From the NCBI RefSeq assembly GCF_015291645.1, contig NZ_CP030055.1:7068001-7132000 (forward strand): 64,000 nucleotides of DNA, given 5' to 3'. The DNA is from Bradyrhizobium sp. CCBAU 53340. GTDB lineage: Bacteria; Pseudomonadota; Alphaproteobacteria; Rhizobiales; Xanthobacteraceae. The notes beneath the pieces were generated by a model. The model searched no databases, was not told the DNA's origin, and was given only the letters and a program-made list of their open reading frames with translations. The number at the start of each line of letters is the position of its first letter. Position 1 is the first letter of the stretch. A program made the translations under genes and the position numbers. This document shows, piece after piece, positions 35,670 through 44,149 of the stretch.

Positions 35670-36718
35670 CACGAGACGATGCAGCTCTCGAAACCTTCGC
35701 GAATGGCCTTCTCAGGCAGGTCGCGACCGATGAAGACGAGGCGGCTCTCGCGCTTCTCGCCCTTCTTCCATTTCCGCTGGTGGTCGCCCTCCAGCATCAT
35801 GTGGACGCCCTGAAAGACGTAGCGGTCGTCATCGTCGTGGAAGGCGAGGATGCCCTTGGAGCGCAGGATCTTGCCGCCCTCGACCTGCACCAGGTTCTGC
35901 AGCCAGGGCATGAACACGTTCGGATTGAGCGGCTTGTCGGTCTTGAGCGACAGCGACTGCATGTCCTCGTCGTGATAGTGCTTCAGCCCGTGGCCGTGAT
36001 CATGGTGATGATGGTCGTGGTCGTGATGGTGGTGGTGATCATGGTCGTGATCATGATCATCGGCCTCGAGGAAGTCAGGCTCGATGTCGAGGATGCGGTC
36101 GAGGTCAAACGCGCCGCGGTCGAGCACGTCGGCCAGCGCCACCGAACAGCGCTCGGTGCGATGCAGTTTCGCATAGGGGTTGATGCCGCGGATGCGGGCC
36201 TCGACCTCGGCGAGCTCGCCCTTGGTGACGAGATCGGTCTTGTTCAGCACGATGACGTCGGCGAAGGCGATCTGGTTCTTGGCCTCGGGCGCATCCTTGA
36301 GCCGGTCGGACAGCCATTTGGCGTCGGCAACGGTGACCACCGCATCGAGCCGGGCGTTCTTCTGCACGTCCTCGTCGACGAAGAAGGTCTGGGCGACGGG
36401 CGCGGGATCGGCAAGGCCCGTGGTCTCGACGATGATGGCGTCGAACTTGCCCTTGCGCTTCATCAGACCGTCCATGATGCGTACGAGGTCGCCGCGCACC
36501 GTGCAGCAGATGCAGCCGTTGTTCATCTCGAACACTTCCTCATCGGCGCCGATGATGAGGTCGTTGTCGATGCCGATCTCGCCGAATTCGTTGACGATGA
36601 CGGCGTATTTCTTGCCGTGGTTTTCCGACAGGATGCGGTTGAGCAGCGTGGTCTTGCCGGCACCGAGGTAGCCGGTCAGGACGGTCACGGGAATCTTCTG
36701 GGCGGTCGCTTCAGACAT
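35669..36718 (-). CDS. CobW/COG0523 family GTPase, probable zinc metallochaperone
   Basis: The 349-residue protein has a Walker A GYLGAGKTTLL near residue 15-25, the metal-binding CXCC-type motif NNGCICCTVRG near 67-77, an NKTD base-recognition motif near 159, and a His/Asp-rich loop of about 30 residues near 222-253 (DHDHDHDHHHHHDHD). A CobW C-terminal domain follows. COG0523 proteins move zinc or cobalt to target enzymes. The gene lies 55 bases after the zinc binding-protein gene and overlaps the WD40 gene, so it fits the zinc locus. The metal is inferred from that context and from the Zur box upstream. Confidence 0.9.
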   Translation of the reverse strand: MSEATAQKIPVTVLTGYLGAGKTTLLNRILSENHGKKYAVIVNEFGEIGIDNDLIIGADEEVFEMNNGCICCTVRGDLVRIMDGLMKRKGKFDAIIVETTGLADPAPVAQTFFVDEDVQKNARLDAVVTVADAKWLSDRLKDAPEAKNQIAFADVIVLNKTDLVTKGELAEVEARIRGINPYAKLHRTERCSVALADVLDRGAFDLDRILDIEPDFLEADDHDHDHDHHHHHDHDHHHHDHGHGLKHYHDEDMQSLSLKTDKPLNPNVFMPWLQNLVQVEGGKILRSKGILAFHDDDDRYVFQGVHMMLEGDHQRKWKKGEKRESRLVFIGRDLPEKAIREGFESCIVS

Positions 36719-36773
36719 AACAACTCCGGACTATCGGGCTTTTCGCGCGACGCCAGGCGGGGTGGCCCCTGCC

Positions 36774-37637
36774 CTATTGGTCAAGCGCGCTGGTCAGGGC
36801 CTTTATATTGTGCCTGACCATGTCAATGTAAGTGGGTGCGGGCCCCTTTTCGCCGGTCAAACCGTCCGAAATCAGGGTCCCTCCGACCTTTGCGCCGGTC
36901 TCGGCCGCGATCCGCCGGATCAGGCGGTCATCGCTGATATTTTCCAGAAATACCGCCGGGATCCTCGCGGCCTTGATCTGGCCGATGATGACGGCGATGT
37001 CCCGGGCGCTGGGCTCGGTTTCCGTGGAGACGCCCAAGGGGGCAATGAACTGGATGCCATATTCGGCGGCGAAATAACCGAAGGCATCATGGGTCGAGAT
37101 CACCTTGCGCCGCTCGGCCGGAATTTTGCCCATGGCTTCGCGCACCTCGCGATCCAGCGCTTCGAGCTTTTCCAGATAGGCTTTTGCCTGGGCGCGGAAA
37201 AACTCCGCGTTATCCGGATCAGCAGCGGTTAGTGCGTTGGCGATGTCGGCCACATAGATTTTGGCATTCGGCACGGACTGCCAGGCGTGGGGATCGGCCG
37301 CCGAGCCCAGCTTTAAGGGCGCGATGCCGGCGCTCGCGGTGATGATTTGTGCCTTGCTGCCTGCAGATTGCACCAGACGCGGCAGCCAGCCCTCGAGGCC
37401 AAGCCCGTTGACGATGACGAGCTTTGCCGCCGCGATCCGCTTCGCATCTGATGGCGCCGGCGTGTAGACATGCACGTCGCTGTCGGTGCCGACCAGCGTG
37501 GTCAGGTTGATGCGGTCACCTCCGACATTGCGGACGAAGTCGGCGAGGATCGAGAAGCTCGCGACGACGTTGAGCCGTTCCGCGGCGTGCAGCGGCGAGA
37601 CAATCAGAAGCGAGGCCAGGAGCAGCAGGACGCGCAC
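36774..37637 (-). CDS. Metal ABC transporter substrate-binding protein, zinc/manganese cluster A-I type
   Basis: The 287-residue protein has a signal peptide (MRVLLLLASLLIVSPLHA, cleavage near HAA) and the cluster A-I folds. Candidate metal ligands lie in DSDVHVYTPAPSD, DPHAWQSV, STHDAFGYF and TEPSARD. No long His-rich loop, which many ZnuA proteins have, is present. GTG at 37637 has GGAGG seven bases upstream; a GTG at 37643 overlaps the permease stop as GTGA and is also possible. Zinc is the probable metal because of the Zur site, although manganese binding proteins share the fold. Confidence 0.88.
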   Translation of the reverse strand: MRVLLLLASLLIVSPLHAAERLNVVASFSILADFVRNVGGDRINLTTLVGTDSDVHVYTPAPSDAKRIAAAKLVIVNGLGLEGWLPRLVQSAGSKAQIITASAGIAPLKLGSAADPHAWQSVPNAKIYVADIANALTAADPDNAEFFRAQAKAYLEKLEALDREVREAMGKIPAERRKVISTHDAFGYFAAEYGIQFIAPLGVSTETEPSARDIAVIIGQIKAARIPAVFLENISDDRLIRRIAAETGAKVGGTLISDGLTGEKGPAPTYIDMVRHNIKALTSALDQ

Positions 37638-37639
37638 CG

Positions 37640-38509
37640 TCACGCCTCCAGATGCCGGCCGGGAAACATCTGCCTGACGATGCCGCCGACGCGGCCGAAC
37701 AGGACGGAGACGATGTAGAGCACCGTCGCCACGAGAATGATCGCAGGACCTGACGGCACGCGGGTCTGGAACGACAGCACGAGACCGGCATAGCCCGAGA
37801 GCGCGGCAGCGGCGACCGCGATGCAGATCATCGCCGTGAGATCGCGCGACCAGAACCGCGCAATGCCGGCCGGCAGGATCATCAAGCCGACGGCCAGCAA
37901 CGTGCCGAGGGCCTGAAAGCCGTTGACGAGATTGATGACGACGAGCGCAAGGAAGGCGAGATGCGCTGGCCCGCCGGCGCGGCTGACGGTGCGCAAGAAC
38001 AACGGATCGACGCTCTCGATCACCAGCGGGCGATAGATCACCGCGAGCACTAGCAGCGTGACCGTGGCGTTGAAGGCGACCACCAGCAGCGTCTGGTCGT
38101 CCATCGCGAGGATATTGCCGAACAAGACGTGAAGGAGGTCGATATTGGTGCCCTTGATCGAGACGATGGTGACGCCGAGCGCGAGCGAGGCGAGATAGAA
38201 GGTCGCGAGCGAGGCGTCCTCCTTCAGCCCGGTCGAGCGCGCGACGACGCCGGCGAGGATGGCCACCGCAAAGCCCGCGATCAGGCCGCCCGCCGTCATC
38301 GCAAACAAATTGAGGCCCGAAAGCAGAAAGCCGACCGCAGCACCAGGCAGGATCGCGTGCGCCATGGCGTCGCCGACAAGGCTCATCCGCCGCAGCATCA
38401 GGAACACGCCAATCGGCGCGCCCGCCAGCGACAGCGCGATCACGGCCGCGAGCGCGCGCCGCATGAACTCGAATTCGGTGAACGGTCCGATCAGCGCGTC
38501 GTAGATCAT
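37640..38509 (-). CDS. Metal ABC transporter permease, zinc/manganese type
   Basis: The 289-residue membrane protein has eight or nine helices. Family marks are MRRMSLVGDAMAHAILPGAAVGFLL and the LFGNILAMDD loop. It would form a dimer with the ATPase to move metal delivered by the binding protein. It follows the ATPase gene by 6 bases, and its stop overlaps the next gene's GTG. This is the ZnuB/MntB family. Confidence 0.92.
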   Translation of the reverse strand: MIYDALIGPFTEFEFMRRALAAVIALSLAGAPIGVFLMLRRMSLVGDAMAHAILPGAAVGFLLSGLNLFAMTAGGLIAGFAVAILAGVVARSTGLKEDASLATFYLASLALGVTIVSIKGTNIDLLHVLFGNILAMDDQTLLVVAFNATVTLLVLAVIYRPLVIESVDPLFLRTVSRAGGPAHLAFLALVVINLVNGFQALGTLLAVGLMILPAGIARFWSRDLTAMICIAVAAAALSGYAGLVLSFQTRVPSGPAIILVATVLYIVSVLFGRVGGIVRQMFPGRHLEA

Positions 38510-38515
38510 CTGCGA

Positions 38516-39271
38516 TCACGCCGCCCGTGAACGGACATCGTCGGCGGCGCAGGCCGCGGCGCCGTCGTCGAAGGCCTCGCACATCCGCATCGCGACCGTC
38601 AGATTCTCCGGCGTCAGCACCTCCGCCGTCGGCCCCCAAGCCACGGGGCCACGCGCCAAGATCAACGTTTCGCTGAAATGCGCGCGCACCATCTCCATGT
38701 CGTGAAGCGCGGCGAGCACAGTGCGGCCCTCGGCGTGCCAGTGCTTCACCAGCGCGAGCAGGTCGGCCGTGGTCTTGCTGTCGATGGCGTTGAAGGGCTC
38801 GTCGAGCACGATCAGGCGCGCATCCTGGAGCAGCACGCGGGCGAACAGCACGCGCTGCATTTGCCCGCCGGAGAGCGTGCCGATCGGGCGGTTCTCGAAA
38901 CCGTTGAGGCCGACGGCGGCGATCGCGCGAAGAATCTTGTCGCGCGCGGCCTTGCCGATGCCGCCAAACAGGCCCGTCCCGCGCCACAGCCCGGTGCCGA
39001 CGAAGTCGAACACCGAGATCGGGAAGCTGCGGTCGATGTCGGCGCTCTGCGGCAGATAGGCGATGTCGCGGGCATCCAGCCCGCCGAGATGGATGCTGCC
39101 GTCGAGCGGCTTGAGGATTCCGACAATGCCGCGCAGCAGCGTCGACTTGCCGGCGCCGTTCGGACCAATCACCGCGACCAGCGCGCCTGATGCAACCTCG
39201 CCATTGAGATGATGCACGGCCGGATGCCGGTCATAGCCGAGCGTGACGTTACGGAAGGCAAGTTGGGCCAT
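38516..39271 (-). CDS. Metal ABC transporter ATP-binding protein
   Basis: The 251-residue ATPase has Walker A GPNGAGKSTLL near residue 36, signature LSGGQMQRVLFAR near 136, Walker B LIVLDEPFNAID near 157, and the switch His in LAALHDM. It powers metal uptake by the neighbouring permease. The ATG at 39271 lies two bases after the His-rich gene's TGA, so the longer upstream reading is not real. This is the ZnuC/MntA family. Confidence 0.93.
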   Translation of the reverse strand: MAQLAFRNVTLGYDRHPAVHHLNGEVASGALVAVIGPNGAGKSTLLRGIVGILKPLDGSIHLGGLDARDIAYLPQSADIDRSFPISVFDFVGTGLWRGTGLFGGIGKAARDKILRAIAAVGLNGFENRPIGTLSGGQMQRVLFARVLLQDARLIVLDEPFNAIDSKTTADLLALVKHWHAEGRTVLAALHDMEMVRAHFSETLILARGPVAWGPTAEVLTPENLTVAMRMCEAFDDGAAACAADDVRSRAA

Positions 39272-39273
39272 CG

Positions 39274-39534
39274 TCACCTCATCGCCAGAAAGACGATGCC
39301 CCAGAGCACGGCGCAGACGGCCGTCGCGGCCGCGAGGCGCTCGGCCATGGTCATCCGCAGGATCGACCAAGGCGCGTCCTGGGCCGGATGCGGTGAGGCC
39401 GCGTCGTGGACATGGGCGTGGGTGTGATCGTGGCCGTGCGAATGCCCGTGGGCGTGCGAATGACCATGGGAATGACCATGGGAATGACCATGAGCATGGT
39501 CGTGATGGGGGGCATGGGACGCGGCGGGAACCAT
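39274..39534 (-). CDS. His-rich small membrane protein, first gene of the zinc locus
   Basis: The 86-residue protein has an N-terminal half with repeated His-Gly-His-Ser units (SHGHSHGHSHGHSHAHGHS) and a C-terminal membrane helix (AERLAAATAVCAVLWGIVFL). It probably binds zinc near the membrane. It lies only 6 bases downstream of the Zur box and has no ribosome binding site, so its mRNA may be nearly leaderless. A TATAAT inside the Zur box (minus strand) would place the RNA start about six bases before the ATG. A role as zinc buffer or donor to the transporter is inference. Confidence 0.75.
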   Translation of the reverse strand: MVPAASHAPHHDHAHGHSHGHSHGHSHAHGHSHGHDHTHAHVHDAASPHPAQDAPWSILRMTMAERLAAATAVCAVLWGIVFLAMR

Positions 39535-39540
39535 CTAATA

Positions 39541-39557
39541 ATGTTATATTATAACAT
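39541..39557 (-). promoter_or_regulatory. Zur box (zinc uptake regulator operator)
   Basis: ATGTTATA-T-TATAACAT is a perfect 17-base palindrome and is identical to the core of the Zur consensus known from Enterobacteria (ATGTTATANTATAACAT). It overlaps a TATAAT hexamer on the minus strand that fits the -10 of the zinc operon, so bound Zur with zinc would block RNA polymerase. Confidence 0.93.
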
Positions 39558-39577
39558 AACGTCTGTCCACGCCCCGT

Positions 39578-40078
39578 TCAGGGCTTGCCGATCACCATCG
39601 CAATGGCGGCCGCCACGAAGGGGAACGGGACCGAGACGGCACAGCGGAACCAGACGAAACGGGCCGGCATGAACGGAATCTCCCACAGGATCACCCGCTG
39701 GAAGGCGAACAGGGCCCAGGCCACGACATAAGCGACCACCTGGGGCACTCCGCCACCCGACTTCAGCGCCACCGTCCCGATGGAAAAGCCGATCACCGGG
39801 CCGCCGGGCGTGGCGGCGCCGGCGACCACGGCGGTCGCAACCCCGAGCCAGCCGCTGTCCGGGCCGAGCCAGCCGGTAATGACCTCCTGCGGGATGATGG
39901 CGGCGATGTAGCCGGAGCCGATCACACCCAGCGCGATCCGCGGCACGATGTTGATGAAGTCCATCGAGCCCTCGCGCAGCGAGGCCTTGAACACCGGAGG
40001 GCCACGGCGAAAGGCGATCAGGCCGACGCCGAACACCGAGCCCCACAGCAGGATGTCGATCAGGAGCGCCGCGCTCAT
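39578..40078 (-). CDS. Permease half (ArsP-type), second subunit
   Basis: The 166-residue protein has four to five helices and the motif ATPGGPVIGFSIGTVALKSGG, the conserved core of ArsP-type permeases (PF03773). The usual protein has about 300 or more residues with two such repeats; this one holds a single repeat. Its ATG overlaps the stop of the upstream half (ATGA), which implies coupled translation and joint function. The substrate is unknown. It ends before the Zur box of the zinc operon and need not share its control. Confidence 0.75.
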   Translation of the reverse strand: MSAALLIDILLWGSVFGVGLIAFRRGPPVFKASLREGSMDFINIVPRIALGVIGSGYIAAIIPQEVITGWLGPDSGWLGVATAVVAGAATPGGPVIGFSIGTVALKSGGGVPQVVAYVVAWALFAFQRVILWEIPFMPARFVWFRCAVSVPFPFVAAAIAMVIGKP

Positions 40079-40686
40079 GCGGCATCCTCATCGCTTTCGC
40101 GCTTCGGATAGAGCCGGACATAGACGAAGCGGCCGAGCGCGCCTGCGAGCACCGGCAGCGGCAGCGAGATCACGATCCGCCACAGCGTGAAATCGGTGCC
40201 CATGATCGGGATTTCCCAGGCCACCGCCCGGCCGTAGCCGATCAGGGTCCAGCTCACGACCATGGCGATGGTGGCACCGAAATCGGCGCCGACGGCGAGC
40301 AGCGCGCTCGCCACGGGATAGGCGGTGAAGGGACCGCCGGGCAGGATCGCACCGAAGGCGGTGCCGATCAAAAGACCCATCAGGCCGGATTTCGGCCCGA
40401 GCGAGCGCGAGACTTTTTCGTGCGGCAGGATTTCGGAGATGAAGGCGCCAAGCAGGCAGCCCGCCAGCACGCGCGGCAGAATGCCTGAGAACAGCGACAG
40501 GTCGTGGGTGAGAATATCAAGAACGCCGTCAGTGCCGTCGCGCCGCCAGACCAGCGCTGCGCTCACGGCGACCAGCACTGCGATGATGATGGTCGACCAG
40601 CCGATCGGCTTGCGCACACGCCCCGGCCGCGGCTCGGATTCCGCATCCTCGGCTGGCGCAGGACTGTTCGGGGAAGGGTCTGACAA
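40075..40686 (-). CDS. Permease half (ArsP-type), first subunit
   Basis: The 203-residue protein has a cytoplasmic Pro/Glu-rich start, then helices with ILPGGPFTAYPVASALLAVGADF, the same kind of repeat as its neighbour. It also has SRSLGPKSGLMGLLIGTAFGAIL. The two halves together resemble a full permease of about 350 residues. It follows the sodB terminator and has the same strand. A metalloid, sulfur or metal substrate is possible, but none is shown by the sequence. Confidence 0.75.
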   Translation of the reverse strand: MSDPSPNSPAPAEDAESEPRPGRVRKPIGWSTIIIAVLVAVSAALVWRRDGTDGVLDILTHDLSLFSGILPRVLAGCLLGAFISEILPHEKVSRSLGPKSGLMGLLIGTAFGAILPGGPFTAYPVASALLAVGADFGATIAMVVSWTLIGYGRAVAWEIPIMGTDFTLWRIVISLPLPVLAGALGRFVYVRLYPKRESDEDAA

Positions 40687-40813
40687 CGGGCGTGGGCGGC
40701 TCGAGGGCGATGCCCATCCTGATTAAGGGCGCCGCCGAGGTGATGCAAACGGTACGATGACAGACCCGTGCGCGCGCGACGCAGGACTGTTTCATCAGCC
40801 AATTCCGCACAGC

Positions 40814-40843
40814 AAAAAGGCGGCCGCGTGAGCGACCGCCTTT
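40814..40843 (-). terminator. Rho-independent terminator of sodB
   Basis: On the minus strand, AAAGGCGGTCGC-TCAC-GCGGCCGCCTTTTT: a GC-rich stem with a short loop and a T tract, right after the sodB stop. Confidence 0.85.
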
Positions 40844-40865
40844 CCGTTTCCGACGGTGTAAGACC

Positions 40866-41462
40866 TCAGGCCTTCTCGAACAGGGACTCGACATATTCCC
40901 AGTTCACGAGATTCTCGACGAACGCCTTGAGATAATCGGGACGGCGGTTGCGATAGTCGATGTAGTAGGAGTGCTCCCAGACGTCGCAGCCGAGGATCGG
41001 GGTGGCGCCGTGCACCAGCGGATTCTCGCCGTTCGGGGTCTTGGAGATCTCGAGCTTGCCGTTCTTGACCTGGAGCCAGCACCAACCGGAGCCGAACTGG
41101 CCGACGCCGGCCGCCTGGAAGTCGGTCTTGAACTTCTCGAAGCCGCCGAGGTCCTCGTTGATCTTCTTCTCGAGCTTGCCCGGCAGCTTGGTGCCGCCGC
41201 CATTGGGCTTCATCCAGCTCCAGAAGTGGATGTGGTTGTAGTGCTGGCCGGCGTTGTTGAACACCGCGGGATTCTTGCCAAACGAGCCCTTGACGATCTC
41301 CTCAAGGGACTTGCCTTCCCATTCGGTGCCCTTGAGCGCGTTATTGCCGTTGGTGACGTAAGCCTGGTGGTGCTTGTCGTGGTGGAATTCGAGCGTTTCC
41401 TTCGACATGAACTGGCCGAGGGCGTCATAGGCGTACGGGAGTGGGGGCAGCGTAAAGGTCAT
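40866..41462 (-). CDS. sodB: Superoxide dismutase, Fe/Mn family (iron-type features)
   Basis: The 198-residue enzyme turns superoxide into peroxide and oxygen. Metal ligands appear in EFHHDKHHQAYV (His27), in the His of GQHYNHIHFW, and in DVWEHSYYIDY (Asp and His). The Gln in FNNAGQHYNH matches the active-site Gln position of iron SODs, so Fe is favoured, though cambialistic use is possible. The ATG at 41462 is preferred to the upstream one at 41504. No signal peptide is seen. A terminator follows. Confidence 0.93.
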   Translation of the reverse strand: MTFTLPPLPYAYDALGQFMSKETLEFHHDKHHQAYVTNGNNALKGTEWEGKSLEEIVKGSFGKNPAVFNNAGQHYNHIHFWSWMKPNGGGTKLPGKLEKKINEDLGGFEKFKTDFQAAGVGQFGSGWCWLQVKNGKLEISKTPNGENPLVHGATPILGCDVWEHSYYIDYRNRRPDYLKAFVENLVNWEYVESLFEKA

Positions 41463-41699
41463 GGGTTCTTGTCCGCAACTGGTGGGGAACGTTTCAACGG
41501 TCACCCCTTATAGAAGGTTCCTGCGCCGTAAAATACCGTCAATTTGCGAAAAGGCGCGATGCGACCCGCGCGGATGGATTGCGCAACTTCGCCGCAGGCA
41601 AATGAGGGCCCAACCAAACGCGCCGAAAAATGTCATTGCCTTTGAAGCGCTTATGACAGAACCAATGCATCACGCAGCCGGGGCTGCTAGGTAGAAGCC

Positions 41700-42227
41700 A
41701 TGAGCATCGAGATCGACATTTTGAACGGCGACGCCTCGTGGCCGATCGCCAGGCCACTGCATCAGGCGGTCTGGGGACCTGACATCGTCGAGAAGCTGCC
41801 CTGGGGCCATGTCAAATGGGCCAATGCCGATCTGCGCGTGCTGATCGAGACGCCCGAGGACGGGCTGGTCTGCCATGTCGGCATCTATTTCCGCACCATC
41901 ACCTGGAATGGACAGAAGGTGCATGTCGGCGGGATCGGCGGCGTCTGCACGCGCGAGGATCGCCGTGGCCGCGGCTATGCGACGCTGGCGATCGACGCCG
42001 CCGTGCACACCATGCGCGCCAACGAGGCGGTTCGCTTTGCACTGCTGTTCTGCGAGCCGCACAATTTCGCGTTCTACCAGGCCCGCAGCTGGCTGCCCTT
42101 CAAGGGCGAGGTCTATTGCGAGCAGCCGGAGGGACGAATCCGCTTCGACTATATGGCACCCTATGTCTTCAACATCGTTCGCGCACCGACCCTCGGCACC
42201 ATCGATCTTTGCGGCCTGCCCTGGTGA
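41700..42227 (+). CDS. GNAT-family N-acetyltransferase
   Basis: The 175-residue protein shows the GNAT acetyl-CoA core GVCTREDRRGRGYATLAIDAA, followed by FALLFCEPHNFAFYQARSW. The general layout recalls aminoglycoside 2'-N-acetyltransferase-like proteins. The physiological substrate is unknown, and resistance should not be assumed. It is a lone gene between sodB (divergent) and a DUF2147 gene. Confidence 0.82.
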   Translation: MSIEIDILNGDASWPIARPLHQAVWGPDIVEKLPWGHVKWANADLRVLIETPEDGLVCHVGIYFRTITWNGQKVHVGGIGGVCTREDRRGRGYATLAIDAAVHTMRANEAVRFALLFCEPHNFAFYQARSWLPFKGEVYCEQPEGRIRFDYMAPYVFNIVRAPTLGTIDLCGLPW

Positions 42228-42328
42228 GAGGTTCGCGGGGCAAATGAGCGTGGGAATTTGATTCCATCAGGCGTTGCACGATTCTGATTTGCTGCTATGG
42301 AGACGCCTCCATTTTCGAGGTTCCTCCC

Positions 42329-42769
42329 ATGTCCCGCAGATTTGCTATCCTCTCCGTCCTCCTGGCTGCCCTGTCGGGCGCGACAACAGCCCAGGCGCAG
42401 AACGCCGAGGCGAGCGGGACCTGGCTAACTCAGGCTGGCGACGCCCGCGTGAAGATCAGCAAATGCGGCGGCGGCATCTGCGGCGTGATCGTCTGGCTGA
42501 AGGAGCCTTACGACACTGCAACCGGCAAGCCGGCGACCGACAGCAAGAATCCCAATCCAGCGCTCGCCAAGCGATCGATGATCGGACTGCCGCTGTTCTC
42601 CGGCATGCAGCCGACAGGATCGAACAAATGGTCGGGCCAGATCTACAACGCCGACGACGGCAACACCTATGCCAGCAGCATCACCGTGTCAGGCGCTGAG
42701 ACGCTGCGGGTCGAAGGTTGCGTCGGCGCGCTCTGCGGCGGCGAGACCTGGACGCGTGCGGGACGCTAA
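42329..42769 (+). CDS. DUF2147 family exported protein
   Basis: The 146-residue protein has a signal peptide (MSRRFAILSVLLAALSGATT, cleavage near AQA) and the family pattern GTWLTQAGDARVKISKCGGGICGVIVWLKEP, with DDGNTYASSITV and CVGALCGGETWTR. Four Cys could form two disulfides. Family members are small periplasmic proteins of unknown role. Its 3' end overlaps the convergent DUF3095 gene by 4 bases. Confidence 0.87.
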   Translation: MSRRFAILSVLLAALSGATTAQAQNAEASGTWLTQAGDARVKISKCGGGICGVIVWLKEPYDTATGKPATDSKNPNPALAKRSMIGLPLFSGMQPTGSNKWSGQIYNADDGNTYASSITVSGAETLRVEGCVGALCGGETWTRAGR

Positions 42770-43920
42770 CTCGAAGCCGCCATCGCCTTCAGCGCCGTCG
42801 CCGCCGAAGCATAGCCGCCCCGCGCGCCGTCGATGAAGTGGACGTGGTCGCTGCGCAGCGCCGAAGGGGTGAAGCAGGTCATCATCGCGGCATCCTGCTG
42901 ATAAAGGCCGTAGCGCACGACACCGTCGCGCGCGGCAGCGGCGAGACGATCGCTCAGCGCGCGCTCGAGCTCGGGCGTGCAATCGAGGATCATGCGCAGG
43001 CCGTCGTCATATTTTCGGAAGTCGGAATTCTCGACGACCTGGCGCTTGTAGACTTTTGGCAGGAAGCCGCCGACCTTGATGTCGAAGCGCATCAGGATGT
43101 AGGCGAAAAACGTGAAGGCGAGCAGGCCGGCGCGGCGCTTGAACAACGACCCGCCACGGATCGCTCGCGCCTCATAGTCCAGCCCCTGCGGCGGCCATTT
43201 GAGCGGCGGCCCCTGCGGCGGTACCGGACGCCCCGAATCCGGACTGCGTTCGACGAGATGGATGATGTCCTCGATCACCTTGCGGAAGGCCGGCGCGTCG
43301 GCGCCAACCACCGGCATCACCAGCACCGACAGGATCAATCCGCGCGAGGCCGGCATCACCTCGAAGCGGCAGGATAGGCCGGAGAGATCGGGCTGGGTCC
43401 CCGGGGGTGCTTCTGCGACGGCAAACTCGCCGCGCTTCATCGCGGCGTCGGCGAAGGCGAGCCCACCTCCGGAGAACATAGCATAGGACAGATTGGCCGA
43501 CGGACCGAAGCGCGCTACCCGTACGTCGAGGCCTTGCGCACGGATCGCACTCACGGGCACCAGCGCGACGCGCATTTTCAGATCGAGGTCTTCCCGCACC
43601 CAGGTCGCGGTCGCGGCCAACGCCTGGCGCGCCGCGTCGAGATCGCCAGGTGCGACCGCAAAGCTCGCGCCGTCACCGCCGAACACAAAGGGAAATTCGC
43701 GCCCCTCCAGCGCATTCGTCACCGCCGCGATCACGGCGGCACCGGCCATGTTGACCGCCTTGTAGCGCTGCGCCGCGATCGCCTTGGTGGAATCGACGAT
43801 GTCGGCGACGCCGATGCTCCAGTCCTCCGGCAGCGGCGAATAGAGTTTCGGCTCCATCAGGCTGGTGAAGCCGCGGAAGACGGGGATGCTGCCGTAGAAG
43901 GATTCGCCTGAGGTCATCAC
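42766..43920 (-). CDS. DUF3095 family protein, adenylate-cyclase-like
   Basis: The 384-residue protein has the DUF3095 start (FYGSIPVFRGFTSLMEPKLY) and a cyclase-like segment, WSIGVADIVDSTKAIAAQRY ... FVFGGDGASFAV. The IVDST and GGDGA motifs resemble the metal-binding and loop regions of class III nucleotidyl cyclases. A second half (about 235-384) includes a membrane-like stretch (GLLAFTFFAYILM). Whether it makes cAMP is unknown. It is convergent with DUF2147. Confidence 0.8.
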   Translation of the reverse strand: MMTSGESFYGSIPVFRGFTSLMEPKLYSPLPEDWSIGVADIVDSTKAIAAQRYKAVNMAGAAVIAAVTNALEGREFPFVFGGDGASFAVAPGDLDAARQALAATATWVREDLDLKMRVALVPVSAIRAQGLDVRVARFGPSANLSYAMFSGGGLAFADAAMKRGEFAVAEAPPGTQPDLSGLSCRFEVMPASRGLILSVLVMPVVGADAPAFRKVIEDIIHLVERSPDSGRPVPPQGPPLKWPPQGLDYEARAIRGGSLFKRRAGLLAFTFFAYILMRFDIKVGGFLPKVYKRQVVENSDFRKYDDGLRMILDCTPELERALSDRLAAAARDGVVRYGLYQQDAAMMTCFTPSALRSDHVHFIDGARGGYASAATALKAMAASS

Positions 43921-44149
43921 CTGATGCCGGATGGTTGGAAAACGCGTCCGAACGAGATACGTGGCAGGATCGATCGGGGTTCGCCTGGGCGTCCCGCTTC
44001 GAGACCCCGATCATTGGCCGAAACGGCGCCGGACAACAAGGTCGCGCCGCGCCGCAATGCCGCACGTCGTCATTGATCGGCATCAAACAGCGGGCCGGCC
44101 AGCGCGTTTACGATCCGCTTACCTTAGAAGGTTGCACGGGACATCAGGG

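Noticed and set aside
39430..39500. Short tandem DNA repeats (GGAATGACCATG type) as a possible CRISPR or repeat array
   Set aside because: They encode the His-Gly-His-Ser units of the His-rich membrane protein; the unit is only 12 bases with no spacers.
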